Source: Phycisphaerales bacterium UBA1845 (GTDB lineage Bacteria > Planctomycetota > Phycisphaerae > UBA1845). From it: a stretch of 64,000 nt of DNA. Both the position numbers and the translations under genes were made by a program. The notes beneath the pieces are model-generated. The model saw only the letters and a program-made list of their open reading frames with translations. It searched no databases and was not told where the DNA came from. The stretch is taken from contig DDIR01000102.1 of assembly GCA_002338715.1 (NCBI GenBank), positions 18,958 through 82,957 on the forward strand, in the 5' to 3' direction. Within the stretch, counting starts at the first letter, position 1, and every line of letters begins with the position of its first letter. Below are positions 35,208 through 44,514 of the stretch, one piece after another.

Positions 35208-36158
35208 ATGCAATACGTACGACTTGGCGAACGCGGACCGATGGTTTCACGCATGGGGTTCGGTGCGTGGGCGATCGGTGGGATGAACTGGGGGCCGACC
35301 GATGACGACGTCTCGTTGGCCGCGCTCAATGCGGCACTCGACGCTGGCGTGACCTTCATCGATACCGCCGATGTCTACGGTTTCGGGCATTCCGAAAAAC
35401 TGATCGAGCAGGTCGTGCGCGAACGCAAGCCCAAAGACCTCGTCATCGCCACAAAAGCCGGCAACGATTTTTATAACGCCGGCGACAGCGATGACGCCGG
35501 TTATGGCCCCATTCGCCAGACCTATGACAAGGATTACATCGTCTTTGCGGCAGAGCAGAGCCTCAAACGACTCAACGTCGAAGCGCTCGACATTCTGCAA
35601 CTGCACAGCGGTGACATCGAGCAGCTTGAGCGCGACGATCCGTGGGAAGCGCTCGAGTTATTGAAGAAACAGGGCAAGATCAAACATGCCGGCTGGAGCA
35701 TCCAGTCGTTTCAGGAAACAACGCAGGCCCACATCCTCGACGCCCATCACGAGTTGATCGACATCATTCAGGTGCGTTACAACCTGCTCGAACGCGAAGC
35801 CGAGAAGGTTCTCTTTCCAAAGGCGCTGGAGTATGGCACCGGGGTGATTGTGCGGATTCCGATCCTGTTCGGGTTGCTCACGGGCAAATTCACCCGTGAC
35901 TCCAAATTCGGCGAGGACGATCACCGCAACATGAACCTCTCAGCCGAAAAGCTCGAAGCATATCTGGGCCAACTGGAATCGCTGCAACCGCTCTATGATC
36001 AATTCCCCGATCAGACCATGACACAGGTCAGCCTGCGGTTCTGCATCACGCACCCGGCGTGCCATGTTGCGATCCCCGGCGCCAAGACGCCCAAGCAAGC
36101 GGCTGAAAATGCAGCAGCGGGTGGTTTTGGTCCTTTGCCCGCCGATGCCCTCGCGTAG
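35208..36158 (+). CDS. aldo/keto reductase
   Basis: A 316-residue NADPH-dependent TIM-barrel oxidoreductase. The catalytic tetrad is present: Asp52 and Tyr57 (FIDTADVYG), Lys83 (IATKAGN) and His133 (LQLHSGD). The cofactor end is HVAIPGAKTPKQAAENA. It resembles the AKR groups whose members reduce aldehydes or act on sugars; the substrate is not clear. ATG 35208 is preferred over GTG 35202. A stand-alone gene is likely. Confidence 0.9.
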   Translation: MQYVRLGERGPMVSRMGFGAWAIGGMNWGPTDDDVSLAALNAALDAGVTFIDTADVYGFGHSEKLIEQVVRERKPKDLVIATKAGNDFYNAGDSDDAGYGPIRQTYDKDYIVFAAEQSLKRLNVEALDILQLHSGDIEQLERDDPWEALELLKKQGKIKHAGWSIQSFQETTQAHILDAHHELIDIIQVRYNLLEREAEKVLFPKALEYGTGVIVRIPILFGLLTGKFTRDSKFGEDDHRNMNLSAEKLEAYLGQLESLQPLYDQFPDQTMTQVSLRFCITHPACHVAIPGAKTPKQAAENAAAGGFGPLPADALA

Positions 36159-36215
36159 CGTCATGAACTCGTCCGAGGCGGTCGGAAAAATAAATTGAGA
36201 AATCTGAAATCCCGG

Positions 36216-36242
36216 TGTCCATTCAGTCGCTGGCCATTCGTC
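36216..36242 (+). promoter_or_regulatory. candidate ECF42-type promoter
   Basis: TGTCCA (36216-36221), a 17-base spacer, then CGTC (36239-36242), 66 bases ahead of the DGPF gene. ECF42 sigma factors recognise a TGTCGA-type -35 and CGTC/CGA-type -10 and control their own DGPF partners. One mismatch at -35 leaves this uncertain. Confidence 0.45.
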
Positions 36243-36307
36243 TATAGGATGAACGGGGCCGAAGTGGCCACAACCAAACTTGATTATTCAGGACAGGAGA
36301 CTTTCTC

Positions 36308-36655
36308 ATGGCAAAGTATCTTTTTATCTACCGCGGAGATGTAGCCGACTCGAACGTGCAACATTCGCCCGAGGAGATGCAGGCCTTGATGGCCAAGTGG
36401 GGCGCGTGGTTTGAAAAAGTCGGAGCCGGGATGGTTAGTGGAGGCGATGCGCTTCTTCCGACGGGTAAGTTGGTTCGCGGAAACACCGTGACCGATGGTC
36501 CATTTATTGAAGCGAAGGAACTGGTCGGCGGATATTCGATCGTCCAGGGTGACAGTTACGATGCCGCCGTCGAATATGCCAAGACCTGTCCGATCATCGA
36601 AGAAGGCGGAAGCGTCGAAGTGCGCGAGTTGGCCGGCTTCGATCAGGAAGGCTGA
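36308..36655 (+). CDS. YCII/DGPF-domain protein
   Basis: A 115-residue cytoplasmic protein of the YCII-related fold. The family motif DGPF is at 63-66 (VTDGPFIEAKELVGGYSIV), and the N-terminus MAKYLFIYRGDV is typical. The biochemical role is unknown. DGPF genes are usually found beside ECF42 sigma factors, as here: the sigma gene starts 52 bases downstream. Strong ribosome site AGGAG before ATG. Confidence 0.9.
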   Translation: MAKYLFIYRGDVADSNVQHSPEEMQALMAKWGAWFEKVGAGMVSGGDALLPTGKLVRGNTVTDGPFIEAKELVGGYSIVQGDSYDAAVEYAKTCPIIEEGGSVEVRELAGFDQEG

Positions 36656-36707
36656 TTCGCCTGACGTCGGAGTTCAATTCTTGAGCTTTGAAGATTCCAA
36701 CGCATAC

Positions 36708-37988
36708 ATGGTCGATCGCGATTCTGGTTCGTCCAAACTGTCGGGTGAATCAGAATCGCGTCGACTGGTTGATCATTACTTCCGGCACGAGTACGCGCGG
36801 TTGGTGGCGTCGCTCACGCGAAAGTTTGGCATGCAGCATTGGGATGTTGTGGAGGATGTGGTCCAGTCATCGTTGCAGCGTGCTTTGAACTCCTGGTCGC
36901 TTCGGGGAATTCCCAAGAACCCGACAGCATGGCTCTATCGGGTCGCGTCCAATCTCGCTTTCGATGTGCTGCGACGGGATCGCCGTTGGAACGAACTGGA
37001 CCCATCGATTGATGTACAAGCTGATTCGGATTTGGACTTTGATGCGTTTGACGAATCGAATTTGCAGGACGACTTGCTTCGGATGATCTTCGTCTGCTGC
37101 GACCCCAGCGTTCCGCCGCAGTCCCACATTGCCCTGGCGCTCAAGACGCTTTGCGGTTTTGGAAATCTTGAAATCGCCCGGGCGCTTTTGACGACGGAGG
37201 CCAGCGTTGCGAAACGCATCACGCGGGCCAAGAAATCGCTGCGATCATCACCGGTCGAGATCAGCGAGTTGGGGCCAGACGTCATTCGCGATCGCCTTCC
37301 CGATGCCCAGACGGTGATCTACCTGCTGTTTAACGAGGGATACAGTTCGTCGATTGCGGACAAGTTGATCCGCGAAGAGCTATGCGAGGAAGCCGTTCGG
37401 TTGGCACTGGTGTTGGCCGAGCATCCGCATACGTGCGGGCCCAGATCTGCTGCCTTGCTGGCGTTGCTCTTATTTCACGCGGCGCGGCTTGAGGCGCGCA
37501 TCGATGTCAGTGGGGCGATGTTGTTGTTGAAGGAGCAGGATCGAACCCGCTGGGATCAGCGATTGTTGGCGGCTGCCTTCCAATGGTTTCAAGCCGCGAA
37601 CACGGGCGATGAAGTGACGCGCTACCATGCGGAGGCGTGGGTGGCGGCTGAGCATTGTCGGGCGCGTTCGTTGGATGACACCAACTGGGATCGAATCGTG
37701 ACGGCGTACGATTTGCTGGAACGCCTTGCGCCGTCGCCGGTCCATGCGTTGAGTCGGGCAATCGCCATCGGGTATCGCGATGGGCCGCAAGCGGGCATGG
37801 ATGCGTTTTCGTCGATTGAGTCGGATTCGCTGGCCAAGGATTATTATCTTTGGCATGCCACGCACGCGGAACTTGCGCGACAAACCGGAGACATTAAGAC
37901 GGCCAGGACCGCGCTGGATCGAGCATGGGAGTTGGCACCGACGCATGCGGAAAAGGAACTCATCTCGCGGAAACTTGATGCGCTGTGA
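36708..37988 (+). CDS. ECF42-type sigma factor with C-terminal TPR-like extension
   Basis: A 426-residue sigma factor. Region 2 is near 20-90 (WDVVEDVVQSSLQRALNSW; NPTAWLYRVASNLAFDVLRR) and region 4 near 130-190 (ALKTLCGFGNLEIARALLTT). Then comes a long helical extension (about 200-425) with VIYLLFNEGYSS and paired TPR-like helices, which is typical of ECF41/42-like groups and regulates activity without a separate anti-sigma factor. ATG 36708 is used; TTG 36681 is in frame and possible. The neighbouring DGPF gene confirms the group. Confidence 0.88.
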   Translation: MVDRDSGSSKLSGESESRRLVDHYFRHEYARLVASLTRKFGMQHWDVVEDVVQSSLQRALNSWSLRGIPKNPTAWLYRVASNLAFDVLRRDRRWNELDPSIDVQADSDLDFDAFDESNLQDDLLRMIFVCCDPSVPPQSHIALALKTLCGFGNLEIARALLTTEASVAKRITRAKKSLRSSPVEISELGPDVIRDRLPDAQTVIYLLFNEGYSSSIADKLIREELCEEAVRLALVLAEHPHTCGPRSAALLALLLFHAARLEARIDVSGAMLLLKEQDRTRWDQRLLAAAFQWFQAANTGDEVTRYHAEAWVAAEHCRARSLDDTNWDRIVTAYDLLERLAPSPVHALSRAIAIGYRDGPQAGMDAFSSIESDSLAKDYYLWHATHAELARQTGDIKTARTALDRAWELAPTHAEKELISRKLDAL

Positions 37989-38015
37989 TCATGTCTCGCC
38001 ACGTGAGTGTTCACG

Positions 38016-41000
38016 CTATGCTTTGGGATCTGACGTGAATCCGAAATCATCCAGAATCGTGTAGAGGCTGGGGATCACCAAGAGCACAAGCACTGTGGAT
38101 GCCAGCATTCCGAAGACGATGCTGATCGCGAGGGGGATAAGTACCTGTGCCTGCAGGCTGCGTTCGAAGAGCAGCGGGGTCAGACCGGCCATCGTGGTTA
38201 GCGAGGTGATCGTGATCGCACGAAAGCGTTCACGACTGGCACGGCGGGCGGCTTCATGAACCGGGGTGCCGTCAGCCGCACGCATTTTTAGAAACAAGAC
38301 GAGCAGGATGGAATCGTTCACCACGACGCCGGCCAGCGATACAAACCCCAACAAACTCGGCATGCTGATGTCTTTGCCGAGAATCAGATGCCCCCAAACG
38401 ACGCCAACCAGCGCCAACGGAATCGCGACCATGACGACGAGTGGTTCGATGTAGCTGCGGAATTGGAAACTGAGCAGGATGAAAACGCCGATCAAACCGA
38501 TGAGCATGCCGCGCCGCATCGAACCTTGCGTGACGCGGGCTTCTTTGGTTTCGCCTTCGATTGAATACGTGACGCCGTGATGGGTTTCGTGGAGCTTTGA
38601 AGCGAACTCTGTTTCGAAAAGCTTCATGATCTGAGCCGTATTGGTCTGCTTGCTGTCGAGGTCGCCGCGCAGCGTCACCGTGCGCTGTCCGTTGACCCGG
38701 GCGATGCGCGACCAGCCGACCGCCTCTTCGATTGTCGCGATGGCATCGAGCGGAATCTGTTTGCCATCGGGCAGCGTGCAATGGAAGTAGTCGAGGTCGG
38801 CGGGGTTGTTGCGCGCATCTCCTGCCAGCCGCACTTCGATCTCGTACGACTCGGGACCGACTTGAAACTCGTCAGCTGTGACGCCCGCGAATGCCGCCCG
38901 CAATTGTCGGGCAACGTCGCGGCCGAAAAGCCCCAAACCCGTCGCACCCGCCCGCATGCGAATGCGCATTTCCGACTTGCCTTCATGCAGATCGACGGCG
39001 AGGTTGCTTACTCCGCGAAAGGATGCGAACCAGTCCCGCGCTTCGATCGCCGCATTGCGAAGGTCGGTCAGGTCGTCACCAGAAAACCGAATCTCAATGT
39101 TGCGACCGGCTGGCCCCAACGATGGTTCGGTCAGGACGAGCTGCTGCACATCGGGCAATTCGCCGATGGATTTTCGCCATTCTTCGAGGATGTCGTCAAC
39201 GCGGGCGTCGCGTTTCTCAGCCGTCAGAAGATCGGCGAAGATGGTGGCGACGTGCGGGCCGGTCTCGAATGCATCTTCGTTGAGATTGAACCGCGAGTAG
39301 ACGGTCGTGACCAGGTCCTGTTCATCCGGCTGGCGCGGTTTGAATTTTCTGTTGACCTCAGCCAACCCGTCTTTGATCTGATTGACGACGGCTTCGGTTT
39401 TTTCGAACGGCGTTCCCGCTGGCATCAGCAATCGGGCAACAACCAAGTCGCCATCCAATTCCGGAAACGCCTGAAAGCGCACGACTCCGCCCGCAAACAA
39501 CCCAGCCGACAACAAGAACACAAAGAACACGCAGCCGACCCAGAGGTATCGCCAATGGATCAGCACGTCGATGGTGCGGCCAAAGACGCGCTCGCGCACC
39601 CATTCAATCGCATTGTCAAACCACTTGCGGAAGCGGTTGGCCGGTTTGTCGGGCGAGGCGTGAAGCGAATGTGCCAAGTGGGCTGGCAATATGAAAAACG
39701 CTTCGATCAAACTGACGACCAATACGAGTATCAGGATGATCGGGACAACCTTGAGCACCTTGCCGATGTTGCCTTCCAAAGCGGCTAGTGGGCCGAGCAC
39801 GCTGACGGTTGTCACAAACGAACTGAACACGCCGTTGGCGACCTCGCTGACGCCATCGATCGCCGCGTTGAGCGGTGATTTGCCACGGGCGCGGTGCGAC
39901 GCGATGTTTTCAGCGATCACAATACCGTCGTCCATCAACAATCCCAGCGCGAGCAACAACCCGACCATTGTCAGCATGTTGATGGTGAGGTCGAACTGCG
40001 GCACGAAAAAGAACGCCCCCAGAAACGACACGGGCAAGCTCATCACCACCCAGAACGAAAGCTTGATGTTGAAGAACATCCACATCGCCAGGAAGACGAG
40101 GATCATTCCCTGCCAGCCGTTGGTGATAAGCATTTGAAGTCGATCAACCACCAACCGCGAAAGGTCCTGCGTGACCTTGATGTCCAGTTGCGGAAACCGT
40201 TCGCGCTCATCCTGCAGGAAACTTTCGACGGACCGCGCGACTCGGATGATGTCTTGATTCTTGGTCTTTTTGATCTGCAGCAAGCCCGCCCGCTGGTCGC
40301 CAAGATTGATGCGGTCTTCTTTGAATTCGAACAGATCGACGACGCGGCCCAGGTCGCGAAGCTTCAACTCAGCACCGTTGCGCCCGGCGACGATGATGAG
40401 TTCTTCCAACTCCCGCGGTGTGGTGCGCTGTTCGGTGAAGCGGACGAGGATGTCGCGATCTTCGGTTTCGATCACGCCGGCTGGCAGGTCAACGCTTTGA
40501 CGGGCGATCACGTCTGAAACATCGGCGACGCTCACGCCGTACTTCATCAATGCTTCCGGAACGAGTTCGACACGAAATTGATGATCGGCGAATCCTTCGA
40601 TTTCAACCAGCGATGTGACCGTCTGCATCTGCAATCGGCGTTTGAGATCTTCGCAGTAGGCTTTGAGGTCTGGCGCAGACATGGGCCCCGCGACCAAAAC
40701 CGAAAGCACGGGGTCGGTCGTGTGCAACTGGGTGATGACGGCGTCTTCCACGTCGTCGGGAAAGTCATCGATCGCGGCGACTTCGGTATCGATTTCGTCT
40801 TTGAATTCTGCGAAGTTAGCGCCGTCTTCCATCTCGACGGTGATGACAGCCACGCCTTCGCGCGCTTCGGAACGGATTTCTTTAACGAAGCGCACGCCAT
40901 CGAGCACGTCTTCCACGCGCGTGCAAATGACCTGTTCGACCTCTTCAGCCGTCGCGCCGCGATAGGGGACGCGGATCTGCACTTCGCTGGCGGCGAAATC

Positions 41001-41108
41001 CGGAAATGTCTCTCGCCGCAAGCTGCGCAGGCTCAACACGCCCATGACCAAGAAGATCAGCATGAGCAGGTTGGCGGCTGTCGGATGCTTGGCAAAGTAT
41101 CGGATCAT
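38016..41108 (-). CDS. RND efflux permease 1
   Basis: A 1030-residue inner-membrane pump of the AcrB/HAE type with about twelve membrane helices and two large periplasmic loops. The proton-relay pair is Asp393-Asp394 in LGLLMDDGIVIAEN. The last helix region is followed by a short tail (SLYTILDDFGF). It should drive substrate export by proton antiport together with the adaptor gene just upstream. The ATG overlaps the adaptor stop (ATGA, 41105-41108), so the two are translationally coupled. No outer-membrane channel gene lies nearby. Substrate unknown. Confidence 0.93.
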   Translation of the reverse strand: MIRYFAKHPTAANLLMLIFLVMGVLSLRSLRRETFPDFAASEVQIRVPYRGATAEEVEQVICTRVEDVLDGVRFVKEIRSEAREGVAVITVEMEDGANFAEFKDEIDTEVAAIDDFPDDVEDAVITQLHTTDPVLSVLVAGPMSAPDLKAYCEDLKRRLQMQTVTSLVEIEGFADHQFRVELVPEALMKYGVSVADVSDVIARQSVDLPAGVIETEDRDILVRFTEQRTTPRELEELIIVAGRNGAELKLRDLGRVVDLFEFKEDRINLGDQRAGLLQIKKTKNQDIIRVARSVESFLQDERERFPQLDIKVTQDLSRLVVDRLQMLITNGWQGMILVFLAMWMFFNIKLSFWVVMSLPVSFLGAFFFVPQFDLTINMLTMVGLLLALGLLMDDGIVIAENIASHRARGKSPLNAAIDGVSEVANGVFSSFVTTVSVLGPLAALEGNIGKVLKVVPIILILVLVVSLIEAFFILPAHLAHSLHASPDKPANRFRKWFDNAIEWVRERVFGRTIDVLIHWRYLWVGCVFFVFLLSAGLFAGGVVRFQAFPELDGDLVVARLLMPAGTPFEKTEAVVNQIKDGLAEVNRKFKPRQPDEQDLVTTVYSRFNLNEDAFETGPHVATIFADLLTAEKRDARVDDILEEWRKSIGELPDVQQLVLTEPSLGPAGRNIEIRFSGDDLTDLRNAAIEARDWFASFRGVSNLAVDLHEGKSEMRIRMRAGATGLGLFGRDVARQLRAAFAGVTADEFQVGPESYEIEVRLAGDARNNPADLDYFHCTLPDGKQIPLDAIATIEEAVGWSRIARVNGQRTVTLRGDLDSKQTNTAQIMKLFETEFASKLHETHHGVTYSIEGETKEARVTQGSMRRGMLIGLIGVFILLSFQFRSYIEPLVVMVAIPLALVGVVWGHLILGKDISMPSLLGFVSLAGVVVNDSILLVLFLKMRAADGTPVHEAARRASRERFRAITITSLTTMAGLTPLLFERSLQAQVLIPLAISIVFGMLASTVLVLLVIPSLYTILDDFGFTSDPKA

Positions 41109-42466
41109 GGCAGCGCGGTTTGCCCGTTTGCTTCAGCGAGAAGTTCGGTGAGTGCGGCTTCGTCCATCATCGGGTCGATCAACATGCCATCGATTGCGGG
41201 TGTTGGATCGGAGACGATGACCCGTTCGCTGGCTACTACACCGCCCGCCACCACGACCATGTTGGCTTGTTCAAACGCAACTTGAAGTTCGCGGGCGACC
41301 AGTCGGTTCTGGTTGTTGACGATATACACCTTTCCGCCACGCACCGCCGATCTGGGAATGATCACGCGGTCTGGGATGGGTTTGCCGCGCAGTTCGACTT
41401 CGCAGAACACGTCGCGAAACAGCGGGGGGCGCTTGCCGGGGATGGCCCGCTCGTAGGGTTTATCGACGACGACCACGAGCGCTACGGTGCGCGTGACCGG
41501 GTCGAGACGCTCGCGGATGCGGTCGAAGCGTGCGTCCCACTCTGCGACAAAATCGCCGCCGGTGACTCGTACGACGGCGTCGATGTGGACCAGTCGGCGA
41601 ATCATCTCCATGTCGGGGACGGCCCCGAGCGCTTCGTCGGTGTCCGAGCGGATCAGGTTCCGCGCTTGGCTGATGGGGGTCTGCACTTCGATTTCGGTGG
41701 CTGCGATTCCGTCGGCGGTGAACAGGGCTTCGCCGCGCTGCACGTATTGTCCAACTTCGATGCTGACATCGCCGATTCGGCAGCCGAATGGAGCGATGAT
41801 CTTCGTCCGGTTGAGATCGATGCGGGCTTGTTCGAGCTTGGCTCGGCGGACGTTGAGCGTGGATTCGAGTGAAGCCAGTTTGGACGGATACAGATTCAGG
41901 CTGTTTTCGAGTGACTGGACCTTTTGTTGCTGCGCGAGAAAGGTGCGCTCTTCACCACGCAACTCCGTGCCCGCGACTGCGTCATTGCCGGCAAGGTTGC
42001 GCATGCGTTCCAAATCACTCTGAGCCAACTCAAGCGACGCCTTCTCGATTTCCAGTGATCGCCCATCGTTGACTTTGCGTGCGGTCAGTTCGGCCAGGCT
42101 TGCTTCGAGCTCCGCGATTTCGGCTTCCAACTGCGTGACGACGAGTTGGTACTCTTGCGGGTCGATGGTCAAGACGGGGTCATCTTTGACCAGAAACGAG
42201 CCGGACTTGAGATTTGGATTGACTTCGACGATCTGCCCACCGACTTCTGCGACCACACGCCACACCTTGGTCGGTTGCGACGTGCCATAGCCAATAGCCC
42301 GGGGCGTCACCGAAACGACCGGCGCTTCGATCACGCGGAGCTTGCGGGCGACCTCGGCCACCGGTTTGCGAACAGGCTCGCGTGAGCCGCGAACGAGCCA
42401 GACGAACAGGGCGATGGCGACAAGGACGGGCGGGATAATGAGGAATCGTTTGGTTCGTTCAGTCAT
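41105..42466 (-). CDS. RND periplasmic adaptor (membrane fusion protein) 1
   Basis: A 453-residue protein. One N-terminal anchor helix (FLIIPPVLVAIALFVWLV) is followed by a lipoyl/beta-barrel domain (VAEVGGQIVEVNPNLKSG), a long coiled-coil hairpin (about 110-200) and the matching return strand (RTKIIAPFGCRIGDVSIEVG), as in HlyD/AcrA adaptors. It links the pump to an outer-membrane channel. ATG 42466 is chosen by the anchor helix; the longer frame has no support. It overlaps the permease gene by 4 bases. Confidence 0.9.
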   Translation of the reverse strand: MTERTKRFLIIPPVLVAIALFVWLVRGSREPVRKPVAEVARKLRVIEAPVVSVTPRAIGYGTSQPTKVWRVVAEVGGQIVEVNPNLKSGSFLVKDDPVLTIDPQEYQLVVTQLEAEIAELEASLAELTARKVNDGRSLEIEKASLELAQSDLERMRNLAGNDAVAGTELRGEERTFLAQQQKVQSLENSLNLYPSKLASLESTLNVRRAKLEQARIDLNRTKIIAPFGCRIGDVSIEVGQYVQRGEALFTADGIAATEIEVQTPISQARNLIRSDTDEALGAVPDMEMIRRLVHIDAVVRVTGGDFVAEWDARFDRIRERLDPVTRTVALVVVVDKPYERAIPGKRPPLFRDVFCEVELRGKPIPDRVIIPRSAVRGGKVYIVNNQNRLVARELQVAFEQANMVVVAGGVVASERVIVSDPTPAIDGMLIDPMMDEAALTELLAEANGQTALP

Positions 42467-42626
42467 CGTTTGAAGTTCGCTGTCGATCGAAACAAGTGAA
42501 TCGATATTGCGGTAGGGTACCGCGCGGGACACGGTGAATATACCGCTGAATTCTCTGAAGGGATACAGGATTTGCAATCAGGAAATTCCGGGGCGACTGC
42601 GTTCGCGTGTTCGATCTGGGACCGGT

Positions 42627-42644
42627 ATCCTATGGGGATAGGAT
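42627..42644. promoter_or_regulatory. inverted repeat in the divergent promoter region
   Basis: A perfect 7-bp palindrome, ATCCTAT-GGGG-ATAGGAT, lies in the 242-bp gap between divergent adaptor 1 and the ABC-F gene. It could be an operator for either. No regulator is adjacent, so this is inference. Confidence 0.4.
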
Positions 42645-42708
42645 GACTGTAAACGGATTGGGCGGTCGACTCTGCCCATCGGATGAGTGATTCAAAGGCG
42701 AATCGAAA

Positions 42709-44514
42709 ATGGGCGTACTGGTCACGTGCCAGAATATCTCGAAGCACTTTGGAACCCGCACACTGTTTGACGGGCTTTCCATCAGCTTTTCAGACGACGA
42801 ACGCATCGGGTTTCTGGGACCCAATGGTGCTGGTAAGACGACGTTTCTCAAGATAGTCGCCGACTTGGAACCGACTGACGGTGGCGAGATAAGCCGGCGA
42901 CGGTCTGCGCGGATCGTGTTTCTTCAGCAGCACGATCGATTTCCCATTGGCGCAACGGTGACGTCCGTACTCGTCGATGCGTTGAGCCATCAACCGATGG
43001 AAGCGTACGAGCGCGACACGCAAGCCGCAATCATGTTGACCCGATTTGGATTTGAAAAACCGGATCAACTGGTGTCGGATCTTTCGGGTGGATGGCGAAA
43101 ACGCTTATCGATTGCCCGCGCGTTCATTCAAGAACCCGATCTGCTTTTGATGGACGAACCGACCAACCATCTTGACGTGGAGGGGATTCGATGGCTTGAG
43201 CAGGCGTTGTTGACGGTTCCGTTTTCGTTCGTTGCGGTCAGCCATGATCGATACTTTCTGGAAAACGTGACCAATCGCGTCATCGAGTTGAACCCGGTCT
43301 ATCGCGACGGATATTTCAGCGCAAGCGGAAACTACAGCACGTTCCTGGAAAAGCGAGCCGCTTTCCTCGAATCGCAGCAGGCCCAGGAAGCCTCCCTCGC
43401 CAACATCGTGCGCCGCGAAAAAGCATTCCTGATGTCCAACGCGAAAGCCCGGCGCACCAAGTCCAAGTCGCGCATCGAAGAAGCCCACCGCTTGCAGGAT
43501 GAACTTCGCGAACTGTCGGATCGCAATTCACGGGCGACCGTCGCGAACATCGATTTCGACGGAACGGGTCGCAAGTCGAAGAAATTGCTCGACGCGAAAG
43601 GGTTGTCGAAATCGCTGGGTGGAAAGCTCTTGTTCGACGACCTGTCACTGCTGCTGTCACCGGGCGTGCGCGTGGGTTTGCTTGGAGCGAATGCGAGCGG
43701 CAAGACGACGTTGATCCGCGTGCTGACGGGGGCGCTGCCGCCGGACAAAGGTTCAGTTGGACTGGCTGAGGATTTGAAGATCGTTTTGTTCGATCAGAAT
43801 CGCGAGGAACTGCCGCAGGATGTGACGCTACGTTGGGCGCTTGCGGGCGAGAATAAAACCGTCGACTTTCGGGGCCGACCCATCCACATCACCGCATGGG
43901 CAAAGATGTTCTTGTTTTCGACGAGTCAACTCGACATGCCGGTCAGCGATCTTTCTGGTGGTGAGCAAGCCCGCATTCTGATCGCCCGGTTGATGCTTCA
44001 GCCCGCCGACGTGTTGATCCTCGACGAACCGACCAACGATCTCGACATCACGTCGCTCGATGTCCTCGAAGAAAGCCTGATCGATTTTCCCGGCGCGATC
44101 ATTCTGGTGACGCACGATCGCTTCATGCTCGACCGCGTGAGTACCGAGATCCTCGGGCTCGATGGCGGCGGTCGCGTGGGTAAGTATGTCAACTGTGAAC
44201 AATGGCAATCCGCCCAGTCAAAATCTGTGGGAAGCAATACTTCTGAATCCAAACGTGACAAACCCAAAAAAGGCAAGGGTGCGAACTCAAAAGGTGGACT
44301 GACTGCCAGCGAAGTGTCCGAATTAAAAGAGATGGAAGCCACCATCCAAGCCGCAGAAGAGCATGCCGAGGCCTGCCTCAAAGCCACCGAAGATCCCAGT
44401 GTCGGAAGCGATCACGTCGAATTGCAGAAACGTTGGGAAGCCCTCGAAGCATCCAAGCAAGCCGTCGAAGCCCTCTACGCCCGATGGGAAGCTCTGGAAG
44501 CAAAGAGGTCCTAG
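42709..44514 (+). CDS. uup: ABC-F family ATPase, Uup-type
   Basis: A 601-residue soluble protein with two ABC ATPase domains and no membrane part. First domain: GPNGAGKTT, LSGGWRKR, DEPTNHLD. Second: GANASGKTT, LSGGEQAR, DEPTNDLD. The domains are joined by the ABC-F interdomain linker (RREKAFLMSNAKARRTKSKSR). A basic spacer and a C-terminal coiled coil (about 535-601) are typical of Uup. Such proteins act on the ribosome or on branched DNA rather than transport. Its TAG stop shares the palindrome CTAG with the stop of the convergent permease 2 gene. Confidence 0.9.
   Translation: MGVLVTCQNISKHFGTRTLFDGLSISFSDDERIGFLGPNGAGKTTFLKIVADLEPTDGGEISRRRSARIVFLQQHDRFPIGATVTSVLVDALSHQPMEAYERDTQAAIMLTRFGFEKPDQLVSDLSGGWRKRLSIARAFIQEPDLLLMDEPTNHLDVEGIRWLEQALLTVPFSFVAVSHDRYFLENVTNRVIELNPVYRDGYFSASGNYSTFLEKRAAFLESQQAQEASLANIVRREKAFLMSNAKARRTKSKSRIEEAHRLQDELRELSDRNSRATVANIDFDGTGRKSKKLLDAKGLSKSLGGKLLFDDLSLLLSPGVRVGLLGANASGKTTLIRVLTGALPPDKGSVGLAEDLKIVLFDQNREELPQDVTLRWALAGENKTVDFRGRPIHITAWAKMFLFSTSQLDMPVSDLSGGEQARILIARLMLQPADVLILDEPTNDLDITSLDVLEESLIDFPGAIILVTHDRFMLDRVSTEILGLDGGGRVGKYVNCEQWQSAQSKSVGSNTSESKRDKPKKGKGANSKGGLTASEVSELKEMEATIQAAEEHAEACLKATEDPSVGSDHVELQKRWEALEASKQAVEALYARWEALEAKRS

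Noticed and set aside
38781..39788. 335-residue + strand frame inside permease 1
   Set aside because: Antisense to a well-supported RND permease; long shadows are common in GC-rich genes.
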